Both the position numbers and the translations under genes were made by a program. The notes under the pieces were generated by a model. That model saw only the letters and a list, made by a program, of their open reading frames with translations, did not search any database and had not been told where the DNA came from. Below, one piece after another: positions 1-6,845 of a stretch of DNA of 53,482 nt. Source of the DNA: JAZFSZ01 sp036446455 (GTDB lineage Bacteria; Pseudomonadota; Gammaproteobacteria; Acidiferrobacterales; JAJDNE01); NCBI GenBank assembly GCA_036446455.1, contig JAZFSZ010000111.1:1-53482 (forward strand), given 5' to 3'. Position 1 is the first letter of the stretch; each line of letters opens with the position of its first letter.

Positions 1-128
1 CGTTTAGGATTGTCATAGTTCAGGTGATAAACCACTTTCTGATTGCCGTAGCCGCCGGCCTTAACACTGGTAACGCTGAAGCCAAAGGCAACCATAGCGG
101 CAATTGCGATAGCAATAATTTTTTTCAT
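1..128 (-). CDS. Secreted DsrE-like protein, N-terminal part (runs off window)
   Basis: Reading leftwards from an ATG at 128, the first 42 codons are visible. They begin with a signal peptide (MKKIIAIAIAAMVAFGFS, then a small-residue cleavage region near KAGG) followed by QKVVYHLNYDNPK, which resembles the first beta strand of DsrE/DsrF-like proteins. A good ribosome site (AGGAG) lies just upstream of the ATG. The gene is last in a sigma factor / anti-sigma factor / DsrE series, 47 bases after the anti-sigma gene. The opening KVVYHL...NP parallels KVLFHL...DP in the C-terminal domain of that anti-sigma protein. Cytoplasmic DsrE proteins carry sulfur on cysteine; exported members are largely uncharacterised. 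Most of the protein lies outside the window, so catalytic residues cannot be checked. Confidence 0.7.
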   Translation of the reverse strand, partial: MKKIIAIAIAAMVAFGFSVTSVKAGGYGNQKVVYHLNYDNPK

Positions 129-175
129 AATACGTAACTCCTGTAAATATTTTTATATTGTTGTAATTGAAAAAT

Positions 176-922
176 CTAGACCTGAATGTAGGCCCAGCCC
201 TCTTGTTGACGCCGCATAATTTGCGCCACTCCAGAGTCGATTACGACAGTGCCCGGTAGCAACCTGGCGGTGATGCCATGCTCACGCTTGAGTCTGTCGA
301 TTGTATTTTGACACGTTACAAAGGTTAGATTGGTGTACCGTTTCTGCATGGCCAGGATGCGATCCGCGAAAAGCGATGTATCGACACGTAACAAGTCGAT
401 ACCGCCGCCGTTGGTGATCAGTTCTATTTCCGCTTTTTCACCGGTACGCTCATAGAAATCCAGTACGCCCTCAAGCTCATCCAGCGCGGTACGTGCCAAT
501 TCCGGATCACGGCTACTGAGATGAAACAGTACTTTGGTAACCGCATTACTGTTAGCTGCGACCCGAGTGGCTGTAGCGTCATCATTGACCGCCATTGGCA
601 CCGTTCCACTGGTCGGAGCGGTATTCAGCTGTGCACCGATGAACACGCCCATGGTCAACAGTACGCTGGCAGCTATACCAGTAATCCAGGGAAGCCGGTT
701 GCCGCGCAGAGCAGAAAGGGTGTTGCTTCTGACCGGTGCCGGGGGCACATTCTGGTAAGCCAGACGTACCAGTTCGCGGCAACTGTGTAATTCGCACAGG
801 CGTTTATTCAGTACAGGATCTTTTGCTATCTGTGCAAAGATCTGCTCCCTATCCAGTGCGTCGAGCTGATTATCGACAAAGGCGTTCAACAATTCGTCTG
901 AGATGTGGTTTCCGTTGTTCAT
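176..922 (-). CDS. Membrane anti-sigma factor with periplasmic DsrE-like domain
   Basis: This 248-residue protein has three parts. Residues 1-65 are helical and resemble the cytoplasmic sigma-binding region of anti-sigma factors (SDELLNAFVDNQLD..., CELHSCRELVRLAY). Residues about 78-98 form one transmembrane helix (WITGIAASVLLTMGVFIGAQ). Residues about 130-248 look like a DsrE-type alpha/beta domain: KVLFHLSSRDPE, ELITNGGGIDLL, LTFVTCQNTIDR, and a GVAQIMRRQQEGWAYI ending typical of exported DsrE-like proteins. The classical zinc anti-sigma motif HxxxCxxC is not present. Its start overlaps the sigma gene stop by 4 bases (ATGA), so the two are translationally coupled. By analogy with membrane anti-sigma factors it would hold the sigma factor at the membrane and release it on a periplasmic signal. 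The DsrE-like domain is the likely sensor, by inference. Confidence 0.75.
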   Translation of the reverse strand: MNNGNHISDELLNAFVDNQLDALDREQIFAQIAKDPVLNKRLCELHSCRELVRLAYQNVPPAPVRSNTLSALRGNRLPWITGIAASVLLTMGVFIGAQLNTAPTSGTVPMAVNDDATATRVAANSNAVTKVLFHLSSRDPELARTALDELEGVLDFYERTGEKAEIELITNGGGIDLLRVDTSLFADRILAMQKRYTNLTFVTCQNTIDRLKREHGITARLLPGTVVIDSGVAQIMRRQQEGWAYIQV

Positions 923-1473
923 TTAATTCTCCGGAGTATGGCGTCCTGCAAGCCCGACTGATTCTCAAATTCCGTGAGCAGGCGTTCTTTAAGCGCGTTG
1001 CGTGCCCGGCACAGGCGGCTCATCACCGTCCCGATCGGTATATCGAGAATCTGCGATACCTCGATATAACTGAATCCCTCCAGATCCACTAGTGTTATTA
1101 CCTGTCGCTGGCCTTGTGAGAGCAGGGCTACTGCCTTGCGCACCTTATCAACGATCTGTAATTCGTTTGTTTCCGACTCGGGTGTGGTGTCTTCCACCAA
1201 AGTGACATTATCTATGTCTTCCGTTTCCCGATTGCGACGGAAATAGTCGTAATAGCAATTCGATAAAATACTGAAGAGCCAGGATTGACCGGCCTTGGGA
1301 TCACGCAGCTGACCGGCTTTGCGATAGGCCTTGATCAGGGTTTCCTGCACCAGATCGTCAGCCAGTGCGGCGTTTTGGCACCAGGCGTAGGCGACGCGGT
1401 ATAAACGTGCGCGCGATTCCTCAAGTTTCCGGCGTGAGTTCCGGCTGCGATAAAAAATGTCGAATATTTCCAT
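919..1473 (-). CDS. ECF-type RNA polymerase sigma factor
   Basis: The 184-residue protein has the two conserved sigma-70 regions and no region 1.1, the ECF layout. Region 2 spans about residues 20-90 (LYRVAYAWCQNAALADDLVQET, then SWLFSILSNCYYDYFRR). Region 4 spans about 115-170 (ALLSQGQRQVITLVDLEGFSYIEVSQIL with the recognition helix around IGTVMSRLCRARNAL). It would direct RNA polymerase to a small regulon. The gene is first of three co-oriented genes and its stop overlaps the anti-sigma start. No clear Shine-Dalgarno precedes the ATG at 1473. An ECF-like promoter lies about 75-100 bases upstream, suggesting positive autoregulation. The family is clear; the inducing signal is not known. Confidence 0.92.
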   Translation of the reverse strand: MEIFDIFYRSRNSRRKLEESRARLYRVAYAWCQNAALADDLVQETLIKAYRKAGQLRDPKAGQSWLFSILSNCYYDYFRRNRETEDIDNVTLVEDTTPESETNELQIVDKVRKAVALLSQGQRQVITLVDLEGFSYIEVSQILDIPIGTVMSRLCRARNALKERLLTEFENQSGLQDAILRRIK

Positions 1474-1547
1474 ATATTGCTTTTTGTTTTCCGATCATGG
1501 GCCATGACTTATGGGTTGTAGCCGTTTGATCCGTTATGACCTCTACA

Positions 1548-1577
1548 TAGACGCCGGGTCAGATGGTTTTATTCCCC
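1548..1577 (-). promoter_or_regulatory. Putative ECF sigma autoregulatory promoter
   Basis: On the minus strand GGGGAATAAAA (1577 to 1567) is followed by CGTCTA (1553 to 1548). Taking GGAATA as the -35 element leaves a 16-base spacer to the -10. GGAATAAA with CGTCTA is a recurrent ECF promoter form, and sigma genes of this class usually transcribe themselves. A start near 1540 would give a leader of roughly 65-70 bases before the sigma ATG at 1473. Assigned by eye. Confidence 0.6.
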
Positions 1578-1654
1578 GAAAAGAGAGGTAATCTTTGCTA
1601 CGGTTGCGCTCGTTATACCAGTTAACACGTTGCCAATTTCATGGTGGCTGGCAG

Positions 1655-2305
1655 TCAGGCAGAGATCAGCCCCTGTTCCGGCTGTTGCGCCCCATCCAGC
1701 AGGACGTTGCCGTTTTTTACACTCAGGCGTCCCTCGGCAAACCAGCCAACCGCCAGGGGATAGATGCGGTGTTCCTGCTCCAGCACGCGCGCGGCGAGAT
1801 CAGACGCAGAGTCGCCATTTTTTACGTCAACGGTGGCCTGAATAATGATGGGTCCGGCATCGATATCGTCGGTAACGAAATGTACGGTTGCGCCGTGCTG
1901 TGCCACACCAGCTTTGAGTGCACGTTCATGAGTATTGAGACCGGGAAAGGCCGGCAGCAAGGCAGGGTGGATATTCATCAGGTGACTGGCGTAGTGGTTA
2001 ACGAAGGGCTCACCAAGGAGTCGCATGAATCCGGCGAGCACCACCAGCTTGGGCTGGAATTCGTCAATCAGCTCAATCAACGCGGAATCAAATGCATCGC
2101 GATATTCGAATAGCCTGTGATCCAGCACACGGGTATCGACACCGGCCTGGTGCGCTGTTTCAAGCCCGGCTGCATCCGGGTCATTACTAATGACCGCGCG
2201 TATGTCCACGGGAATGGCGTGACGGCTCGTTGCATCGATGATGGCTTTCATGTTGCTGCCCCGGCCAGAAATCAGAATAACAATGCACAGGGGATTTGTT
2301 GCCAT
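1655..2305 (-). CDS. purN: Phosphoribosylglycinamide formyltransferase (GART, folate-dependent)
   Basis: The enzyme transfers a formyl group from 10-formyltetrahydrofolate to GAR, the third step of de novo purine synthesis, in the cytoplasm. The 216-residue product starts MATNPLCIVILISGRGSN, the usual N-terminal strand and phosphate loop. It carries the catalytic signature around residues 105-145: NIHPALLPAFPGLNTHERAL contains the conserved Asn and His, and the Asp of DDIDAGPII follows. Length is normal (E. coli PurN is about 212). Its ATG overlaps the purM stop by one base (TAATG), so purM and purN are translated together, as in most gammaproteobacteria. Confidence 0.96.
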   Translation of the reverse strand: MATNPLCIVILISGRGSNMKAIIDATSRHAIPVDIRAVISNDPDAAGLETAHQAGVDTRVLDHRLFEYRDAFDSALIELIDEFQPKLVVLAGFMRLLGEPFVNHYASHLMNIHPALLPAFPGLNTHERALKAGVAQHGATVHFVTDDIDAGPIIIQATVDVKNGDSASDLAARVLEQEHRIYPLAVGWFAEGRLSVKNGNVLLDGAQQPEQGLISA

Positions 2306-3348
2306 TAACGAATCTCGACAGTGGCGGCACCGTCATGTTTTTCAATCTGCCCAATCACACTAGTGGTCTCGCCGGCCGCTTGCAGCACGCGAATGGTTTC
2401 ATTTGTGTCATCGGCATTCACCGCCAGAACCATACCGATACCACAATTAAACGTGCGGTACATCTCCGCCTGCTGCACGCTACCCTGCTCCTGCAGCCAG
2501 CGGAAAACCGGAGGAACCTCCCACGCTGCGCTATCAAGAACTGCACAGGTACGGTCTGCTATGATGCGGGGCAGGTTGCCCGGCAGACCGCCGCCGGTTA
2601 TATGGGCGATGGCATGAACATCGATTTTGTCAAGCAGAGACAGGATCGCTTTGACGTAAATCCGGGTGGGGGCCAGCAGCACGCTGCCCAGCGTGCTGTC
2701 CGCAAACGGGGTATCGAGACTGGTACCGGCAACTTCAATAATCTTTCGAATGAGCGAGTAGCCGTTGGAGTGGGGACCGGTAGAGGCCAGCCCGATCAGC
2801 GTGTCGCCGACCGCAACTCTGGATCCATCGATGATTTTCTTCTTTTCCACCACGCCAACGCAGAATCCAGCCAGATCATAATCACCCTGGGCATACATGC
2901 CCGGCATCTCCGCAGTTTCGCCACCGATGAGCGCAGCACCGGCCTGGCGGCAACCCTCGCCAATGCCTTTAATGACGGCATGGGCGGTATCGTGCTCCAG
3001 TTTACCGGTGGCGAAGTAGTCGAGAAAAAACAGCGGTTCCGCGCCCTTAACGATTATGTCGTTGGCGCACATGGCCACCAGGTCGATGCCGATAGTGTTG
3101 TGGATGCCGAGTTCAATGGCAAGTTTGAGCTTGGTGCCAACACCGTCGGTGCCGGAAACCAGCACCGGTTGCTGATATTTCCCCGGCGGGATTTCAAACA
3201 GGGCGCCAAATCCGCCCAGCCCTTCCAATACCCCGGGACGCCGGGTACTTCTGGCAACCGGTTTGATGGCCTCGACCAGCGTTTCGCCGGCCTCGATATC
3301 AACACCCGCTTCGCGGTAACTCAGTGATTTTTTACCCGGTTCTTTCAC
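2305..3348 (-). CDS. purM: Phosphoribosylformylglycinamidine cyclo-ligase (AIR synthetase)
   Basis: PurM closes the imidazole ring of AIR using ATP, the fifth purine step. Visible hallmarks are SLSYREAGVDIEAG near the N terminus, the FGALFEIP and SGTDGVGTKL nucleotide-binding stretch (about residues 45-75), DLVAMCANDI, the GGETAEMPGMY loop and FNCGIGMVLAV near the C terminus. The frame is open up to an ATG at 3459, but that adds an unrelated 37-residue extension and would place the start 3 bases from the divergent gene. A GTG at 3348 gives 347 residues, beginning VKEPGKKSLSYREAG, which matches the family's usual length and N terminus. That start is preferred, although its ribosome site is weak. 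purN follows with a one-base overlap. Confidence 0.95.
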   Translation of the reverse strand: MKEPGKKSLSYREAGVDIEAGETLVEAIKPVARSTRRPGVLEGLGGFGALFEIPPGKYQQPVLVSGTDGVGTKLKLAIELGIHNTIGIDLVAMCANDIIVKGAEPLFFLDYFATGKLEHDTAHAVIKGIGEGCRQAGAALIGGETAEMPGMYAQGDYDLAGFCVGVVEKKKIIDGSRVAVGDTLIGLASTGPHSNGYSLIRKIIEVAGTSLDTPFADSTLGSVLLAPTRIYVKAILSLLDKIDVHAIAHITGGGLPGNLPRIIADRTCAVLDSAAWEVPPVFRWLQEQGSVQQAEMYRTFNCGIGMVLAVNADDTNETIRVLQAAGETTSVIGQIEKHDGAATVEIR

Positions 3349-3425
3349 CCGACTGCCCCGTTTTATGAGGGGGCGTATGGTAAGCGCAGCCCCGGAAATG
3401 CGCAATCGCGGGCCCTGCATCGGCC

Positions 3426-3453
3426 TTCTTGCATCGCGGAATTCACTTATAAT
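3426..3453 (+). promoter_or_regulatory. Putative sigma-70 promoter for the CDP-alcohol phosphatidyltransferase gene
   Basis: A perfect TATAAT (3448-3453) ends 9 bases before the ATG at 3463. A weak -35 (TTCTTG, 3426-3431) lies 16 bases upstream of it. A start point 6-8 bases after the -10 would fall at about 3459-3461, so the transcript would have almost no leader. No Shine-Dalgarno is visible before the ATG, which fits a leaderless message. Confidence 0.45.
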
Positions 3454-3462
3454 ACCCAAATC

Positions 3463-4029
3463 ATGGTTTATTCGCAGATTCCCAACATAATCACCGTTGC
3501 CCGGCTGGCAATGATTCCATTGCTGATATTGCTACTGAGAGAACAGGATTATCGGTCGGCGCTGATGATCTTCTTTATTGCCGGCCTGTCTGACGGTCTC
3601 GATGGCTTCATTGCCCGGCGTTATCGACTGGAAAGCCATCTGGGTGGCGTGCTCGATCCGCTGGCCGACAAGCTGTTGATGATCAGCACCTTTGTCACGT
3701 TGACACTGCTGGGCCACATCGAATTCTGGTTACTGCTGCTGGTGGTGTCGCGTGACTTTCTGATTATCGGTGGTTACCTCGTGGTCACCAGCCAGACCGG
3801 GGCGGTAAAAATGGAAGCCAGTATCTACAGCAAGCTCAATACGGTGATGCAAATCGTACTGGTCATGGCGATACTGTTTGAGCAGGCACAGCTGTTCCGT
3901 GTGCCCTTGTTGGTAGATTTCCTGGTCTATTCCGTATTGATTACCACTGTTGCCAGTGGTGCGCAGTACTATTGGGCATGGATCATCAAAAAACGTGTCG
4001 AACCGCTGTCTGAGCAATCCAAAGATTGA
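3463..4029 (+). CDS. CDP-alcohol phosphatidyltransferase family membrane protein
   Basis: This 188-residue integral membrane protein carries the family's metal and CDP-binding signature at about residues 45-73: SDGLDGFIARRYRLES, then GGVLDPLADK, that is DGxxAR(x8)GxxxDxxxD with all the aspartates present. Around it are about five hydrophobic helices (for example IPLLILLL, FWLLLLVVSRDFLIIGGYLVV, LVDFLVYSVLITTVASG). Members make phosphatidylglycerophosphate, cardiolipin or related lipids from CDP-diacylglycerol. The sequence does not let me choose between PgsA-like and CMP-forming cardiolipin synthase-like activity, so no symbol is given. It diverges from purM and lies directly before hda. Confidence 0.9.
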   Translation: MVYSQIPNIITVARLAMIPLLILLLREQDYRSALMIFFIAGLSDGLDGFIARRYRLESHLGGVLDPLADKLLMISTFVTLTLLGHIEFWLLLLVVSRDFLIIGGYLVVTSQTGAVKMEASIYSKLNTVMQIVLVMAILFEQAQLFRVPLLVDFLVYSVLITTVASGAQYYWAWIIKKRVEPLSEQSKD

Positions 4030-4031
4030 AC

Positions 4032-4754
4032 ATGCCGGATTCGACCCTGGACAGGCACCTAATGGAAAAGCAGCTCGCACTGGATGTACAGCTTCGGGAC
4101 TTTCGCACCTTTGACAATTTTGTTGCTGGCGACAACCAGGAAGTAGTCGAGAAAATCCGTGAGACGGTAACCGGTGCCAGTACTGAGGTGCTTTTTTTAT
4201 GGGGGGCAGTGGGATCCGGCAAGACCCATTTGTTGCGGGCAGCCTGTCGTTCCGCCAGCGACCAACACCGCCAACCGGTGTATATCCCGCTTGCTGACGC
4301 CAACAGTTTGTCGCCTGAAATGCTGGCCGGTAACTCCGCATCCACTTTCGTGTGTATTGACGATGTTGACGCCGTCGCTGGCCGGGGGGACTGGGAGCGA
4401 GCGCTGTTTTCCCTGTTCGAGGAACTGCGCGGGCGGGCGCCCCTGATCGTGACGGCTAAAACAAATCCCCGCAGTTCGGGATTGACGATGCCTGACCTCA
4501 TAACACGGTTTGGGAGCGGACTGGTGTATCAAATTCAGCCATTAAGCGACAAGAATAAAGTCGAGGCAATGCAGTTGCGCGCTACTCAGCGCGGTTTTAA
4601 ACTTGCCGATGAGGTAGGTAAATATGTATTAAATCGTTACCCGCGGGACACGCACGCTCTGTTCAGCTTGCTGGACAAACTCGATAGAGCTTCGCTGGCG
4701 ACGCAACGCAGAATCACCATACCATTTATTCAGAAAATGGAATCGACCGAATGA
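4032..4754 (+). CDS. hda: DnaA regulatory inactivator Hda
   Basis: Hda is a AAA+ DnaA homologue that, bound to the DNA-loaded sliding clamp, stimulates DnaA-ATP hydrolysis and prevents re-initiation. Visible features are a clamp-binding-like stretch EKQLALDVQLRDF (about residues 12-24), the FDNFVAGDN entry, Walker A GAVGSGKTHLL (about 62-72), Walker B FVCIDDVDA, a sensor-like stretch around LIVTAKTNPRSS and the C-terminal LADEVGKYVLNRYPRD helix. It has no DnaA DNA-binding domain, and 240 residues is normal for Hda. An ATG at 4062 (MEKQLALD...) is an equally plausible start. It follows the phosphatidyltransferase by 2 bases. Confidence 0.93.
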   Translation: MPDSTLDRHLMEKQLALDVQLRDFRTFDNFVAGDNQEVVEKIRETVTGASTEVLFLWGAVGSGKTHLLRAACRSASDQHRQPVYIPLADANSLSPEMLAGNSASTFVCIDDVDAVAGRGDWERALFSLFEELRGRAPLIVTAKTNPRSSGLTMPDLITRFGSGLVYQIQPLSDKNKVEAMQLRATQRGFKLADEVGKYVLNRYPRDTHALFSLLDKLDRASLATQRRITIPFIQKMESTE

Positions 4755-4770
4755 GGTCGGTTAGCGGCTC

Positions 4771-5178
4771 TCAGGATTTTTTGATTCTGGGATTCTTCAG
4801 TCTTATATATGTCCCGGCGCAGAATACAAACGCGATACTCAGGCCCATTTCTATCACCGCATAGACCAGCTCATTGTGGAGGCCCCAACCGTGGCCGTAT
4901 TCACTGTAACTAAGCACTAATCCTTCCGTAATGTAGAAAAGCATCAGTATGCTGACCCACATATAGACCCCGGCATTACCTCGCCATACCGGCAACAGCG
5001 GCACGAGCAATGGCAGGAGTTTCATGGTGAGCCCGAAATAGACCGACACTTGTTTGGGTGGTGCGCCCCACGTCTCCCACACCAGAATATCGAGAATCAG
5101 GAAAACATAGCTGGCCACCGCCAGACGCTGCCACAAGCGCAACTGGTCCTTTTTAGCAGTTTTTGTTTTACCGTTCAT
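4771..5178 (-). CDS. DUF2069 family membrane protein
   Basis: The protein has about 135 residues with four hydrophobic helices: AVASYVFLILDILVW, LTMKLLPLLVPLLPVW, MWVSILMLFYITEGLVLSY and AVIEMGLSIAFVFCAGTY. The KLLPLLVPL...RG...YMWVS...YITEG pattern is typical of the uncharacterised DUF2069 family. The start at 5178 is chosen because its ATG overlaps the TGA of the upstream flavoprotein gene (ATGA), coupling the two. A longer in-frame start at 5226 would lie inside that gene. No function is known; the partnership with a WrbA-like gene is common in gammaproteobacteria. Confidence 0.85.
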   Translation of the reverse strand: MNGKTKTAKKDQLRLWQRLAVASYVFLILDILVWETWGAPPKQVSVYFGLTMKLLPLLVPLLPVWRGNAGVYMWVSILMLFYITEGLVLSYSEYGHGWGLHNELVYAVIEMGLSIAFVFCAGTYIRLKNPRIKKS

Positions 5179-5765
5179 GAAAGTGAAAGCGCTGTCTCCG
5201 CCAGGCGTTGCCCCAATACCTGACACAGTATTTTTTCTTCCGAACTTATCGGTTGATCGTTGTCATCCCCGGCGACGTGGCTGGCGCCATAAGGTGTACC
5301 GCCGCTGTTAGTCGTGCTCAGCTCGGCCTGGGTAAATGGGATGCCCATAAGCAACATGCCATGGTGCAGCAGCGGCAACATCATGGTCAGCAAGGCTGAC
5401 TCCTGACCGCCGTGTAGCGACGAACTCGAAGTAAAAACAGCCGCGGGTTTGCCCACCAGCTCGCCGCTCAGCCACAGCGAGCTGGTGCCATCGAGAAAAT
5501 GTTTCATCGGTGCCGCCATATTGCCAAAATAGGCTGGGCTGCCAAGTGCAAGTCCACTGCATTCACGCAAATCATCCAGCGACGCATAGGGCGCGCCCTC
5601 GGTTGGTATGCTGTCACGGGTTGCTTCACTCACCGTCGAAACTTCAGGCACGGTTCGGATGCGCGCCTGCATACCGGCGACTTTTTCGATACCGCGGGCA
5701 AGCTGCTGTGCCATGGCTCCAATCGCCCCATGACGACTGTAATACAGAACAAGAATATCGGACAT
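5175..5765 (-). CDS. WrbA-like flavodoxin-fold NAD(P)H:quinone oxidoreductase
   Basis: The 196-residue protein begins MSDILVLYYSRHGAIGAMAQQ, the FMN-phosphate loop of the flavodoxin fold. It continues with GLALGSPAYFGNMAAPMKHFLD (about residues 75-96), GKPAAVFTSSSSLHGGQESALL (about 110-131) and YGASHVAGDD near the C terminus, all matching the WrbA/NQO family. These tetrameric flavoproteins reduce quinones by two electrons and limit oxidative stress. The start at 5765 gives the standard N terminus; an upstream in-frame start at 5855 would add an unrelated tail. The gene lies 13 bases after the arsC-like gene and overlaps the DUF2069 gene. Confidence 0.9.
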   Translation of the reverse strand: MSDILVLYYSRHGAIGAMAQQLARGIEKVAGMQARIRTVPEVSTVSEATRDSIPTEGAPYASLDDLRECSGLALGSPAYFGNMAAPMKHFLDGTSSLWLSGELVGKPAAVFTSSSSLHGGQESALLTMMLPLLHHGMLLMGIPFTQAELSTTNSGGTPYGASHVAGDDNDQPISSEEKILCQVLGQRLAETALSLS

Positions 5766-5778
5766 GCGACCAGCCAAT

Positions 5779-6129
5779 TTACAGTATGTCGAGTACTGAT
5801 TCAGGCGGACGCCCGATTCTGGCTTTGCCGTCGCTAATGACGATAGGCCGTTCAATTACTTTGGGGTACGCCACCATGGCGGCGATTTGTTCGTCCATTG
5901 ACAGCGATTCATCATCGAGGCCAGCCTCCTTGATGTCCGCTTCCTTCTTGCGCAAGAGATCGGATGGCGATATATCCAGCAGCTCGAGCACTTTTTTCAG
6001 TTCTTCTGTCGTTGGTGGCGTTTTCAGATATTCGATTATGGTGGGCTCGATGCCTTGTTCGCGGATTAACGCCAGCGTCTGGCGGGATTTGCTGCAACTG
6101 GGGTTGTGATAAATGGTGACTTTGGGCAT
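5779..6129 (-). CDS. arsC: ArsC-family arsenate reductase homologue (YfgD type)
   Basis: The 116-residue protein has the thioredoxin-like ArsC fold. It shows the N-terminal NPSCSKSRQTL motif with the catalytic cysteine at about residue 12, the EYLKTPPTTEEL segment, and the C-terminal arginine region YPKVIERPIVISDGKARIGRP with the conserved cis-proline. Glutaredoxin-dependent ArsC enzymes reduce arsenate to arsenite. In E. coli the YfgD member sits beside hda, as here one gene away, and need not be an arsenic resistance enzyme. No arsR or arsB neighbour is present. A small FeS- or redox-independent housekeeping role cannot be excluded. Confidence 0.88.
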   Translation of the reverse strand: MPKVTIYHNPSCSKSRQTLALIREQGIEPTIIEYLKTPPTTEELKKVLELLDISPSDLLRKKEADIKEAGLDDESLSMDEQIAAMVAYPKVIERPIVISDGKARIGRPPESVLDIL

Positions 6130-6194
6130 TCGACCTCCGGAAGTTGGGCACCGACGGGCGGTGCTCTGCTCACGCGATTGTAACGCCCATGTTC

Positions 6195-6239
6195 TTGACA
6201 GCCTATAGGACGAGTGATAGCTTATTTTTGTACTATAAT
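6195..6239 (+). promoter_or_regulatory. Putative promoter region of the LysM lipoprotein gene
   Basis: A consensus TTGACA (6195-6200) and a consensus TATAAT (6234-6239) lie upstream of the gene, but they are too far apart to form one promoter. TATAAT has only a poor -35 17 bases upstream; TTGACA could pair with TAGCTT at 6218-6223. The leader from TATAAT to the ATG at 6321 would be about 75 bases. Confidence 0.4.
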
Positions 6240-6320
6240 GTTTGCTTAAGGCAGGCTCAAAATAACAAACACCAACCTAATTATGTTGGCAACCCACTGA
6301 TTTACAGGAGATTAACGGTA

Positions 6321-6761
6321 ATGACATCCGTATCCGCTAGTTGGAAGTTTGCACTAATTCTCGCCGTCGGTCTTGTTGCCGCCGGTTGTCAATCGAAGAC
6401 CCCAAAAGATGACGCTGCCGATGCAGGTGCTGCTGCGGCTGAAACCCAGGGTGCACAGTCAGATACGGGTGCTGTTTCCGAATCTGGCGGCGAAACCTAC
6501 AGCGTTGTTAGTGGTGACCATCTATGGGGTATTGCCGCAAAACCCCGTATTTACGGTAATCCCTATCAGTGGCCACTGATTTACAAGGCAAATGCCGATG
6601 CTATCGCCGATGCTGATCTGATCGAACCGGGCCAGGTACTTGCTATTGTACGCGGCTCGTCATCTGACGATATCGACGCTGCTGTGCGCCACGCCAAGAC
6701 ACGCGGCGCCTGGTCGCTGGGCGTAACCGAGGATTCTGATATAGCCTATCTCGGCCGCTGA
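6321..6761 (+). CDS. LysM-domain lipoprotein
   Basis: This 146-residue protein starts at an ATG with a good ribosome site (AGGAG). It has a lipoprotein signal peptide ending VAAGC, so the mature N-terminal cysteine is about residue 23. A low-complexity Ala/Asp/Gly/Ser linker (about residues 24-55) follows. A single LysM domain then spans about residues 57-110 (TYSVVSGDHLWGIAAKPRIYG, PLIYKANADAI, DLIEPGQVLAI). LysM binds peptidoglycan glycan chains. A short tail (DDIDAAVRHAKTRGAWSLG) has no recognised domain. It is flanked by divergent arsC and a terminator, so it is probably monocistronic. A periplasm-facing wall-binding lipoprotein is likely; its partner is unknown. Confidence 0.85.
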   Translation: MTSVSASWKFALILAVGLVAAGCQSKTPKDDAADAGAAAAETQGAQSDTGAVSESGGETYSVVSGDHLWGIAAKPRIYGNPYQWPLIYKANADAIADADLIEPGQVLAIVRGSSSDDIDAAVRHAKTRGAWSLGVTEDSDIAYLGR

Positions 6762-6783
6762 TTTTTCTGCGTTATTGGAGTTA

Positions 6784-6824
6784 AAAAACCCGCCCTGTGC
6801 CGAATTAAGCCAGGGCGGGTTTTT
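6784..6824. terminator. Bidirectional intrinsic terminator
   Basis: AAAACCCGCCCTG and CAGGGCGGGTTTT form a 13-base-pair perfect stem around a 14-base loop (about 6797-6810). It has an A tract on the left and a T tract on the right. It lies between the convergent LysM lipoprotein and PilZ-like genes, so it can serve both. Confidence 0.93.
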
Positions 6825-6845
6825 ATTTGGGTACCACTGAATTTA

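Noticed and set aside
2296..3327. Long plus-strand open frame of 343 codons
   Set aside because: It is the antisense shadow of purM, which has full family motifs. The translated product has no recognisable domain.
3730..4341. Minus-strand open frame across the phosphatidyltransferase and hda genes
   Set aside because: It overlaps two strongly supported genes on the opposite strand and gives a Gln/His/Arg-rich product typical of a shadow frame.
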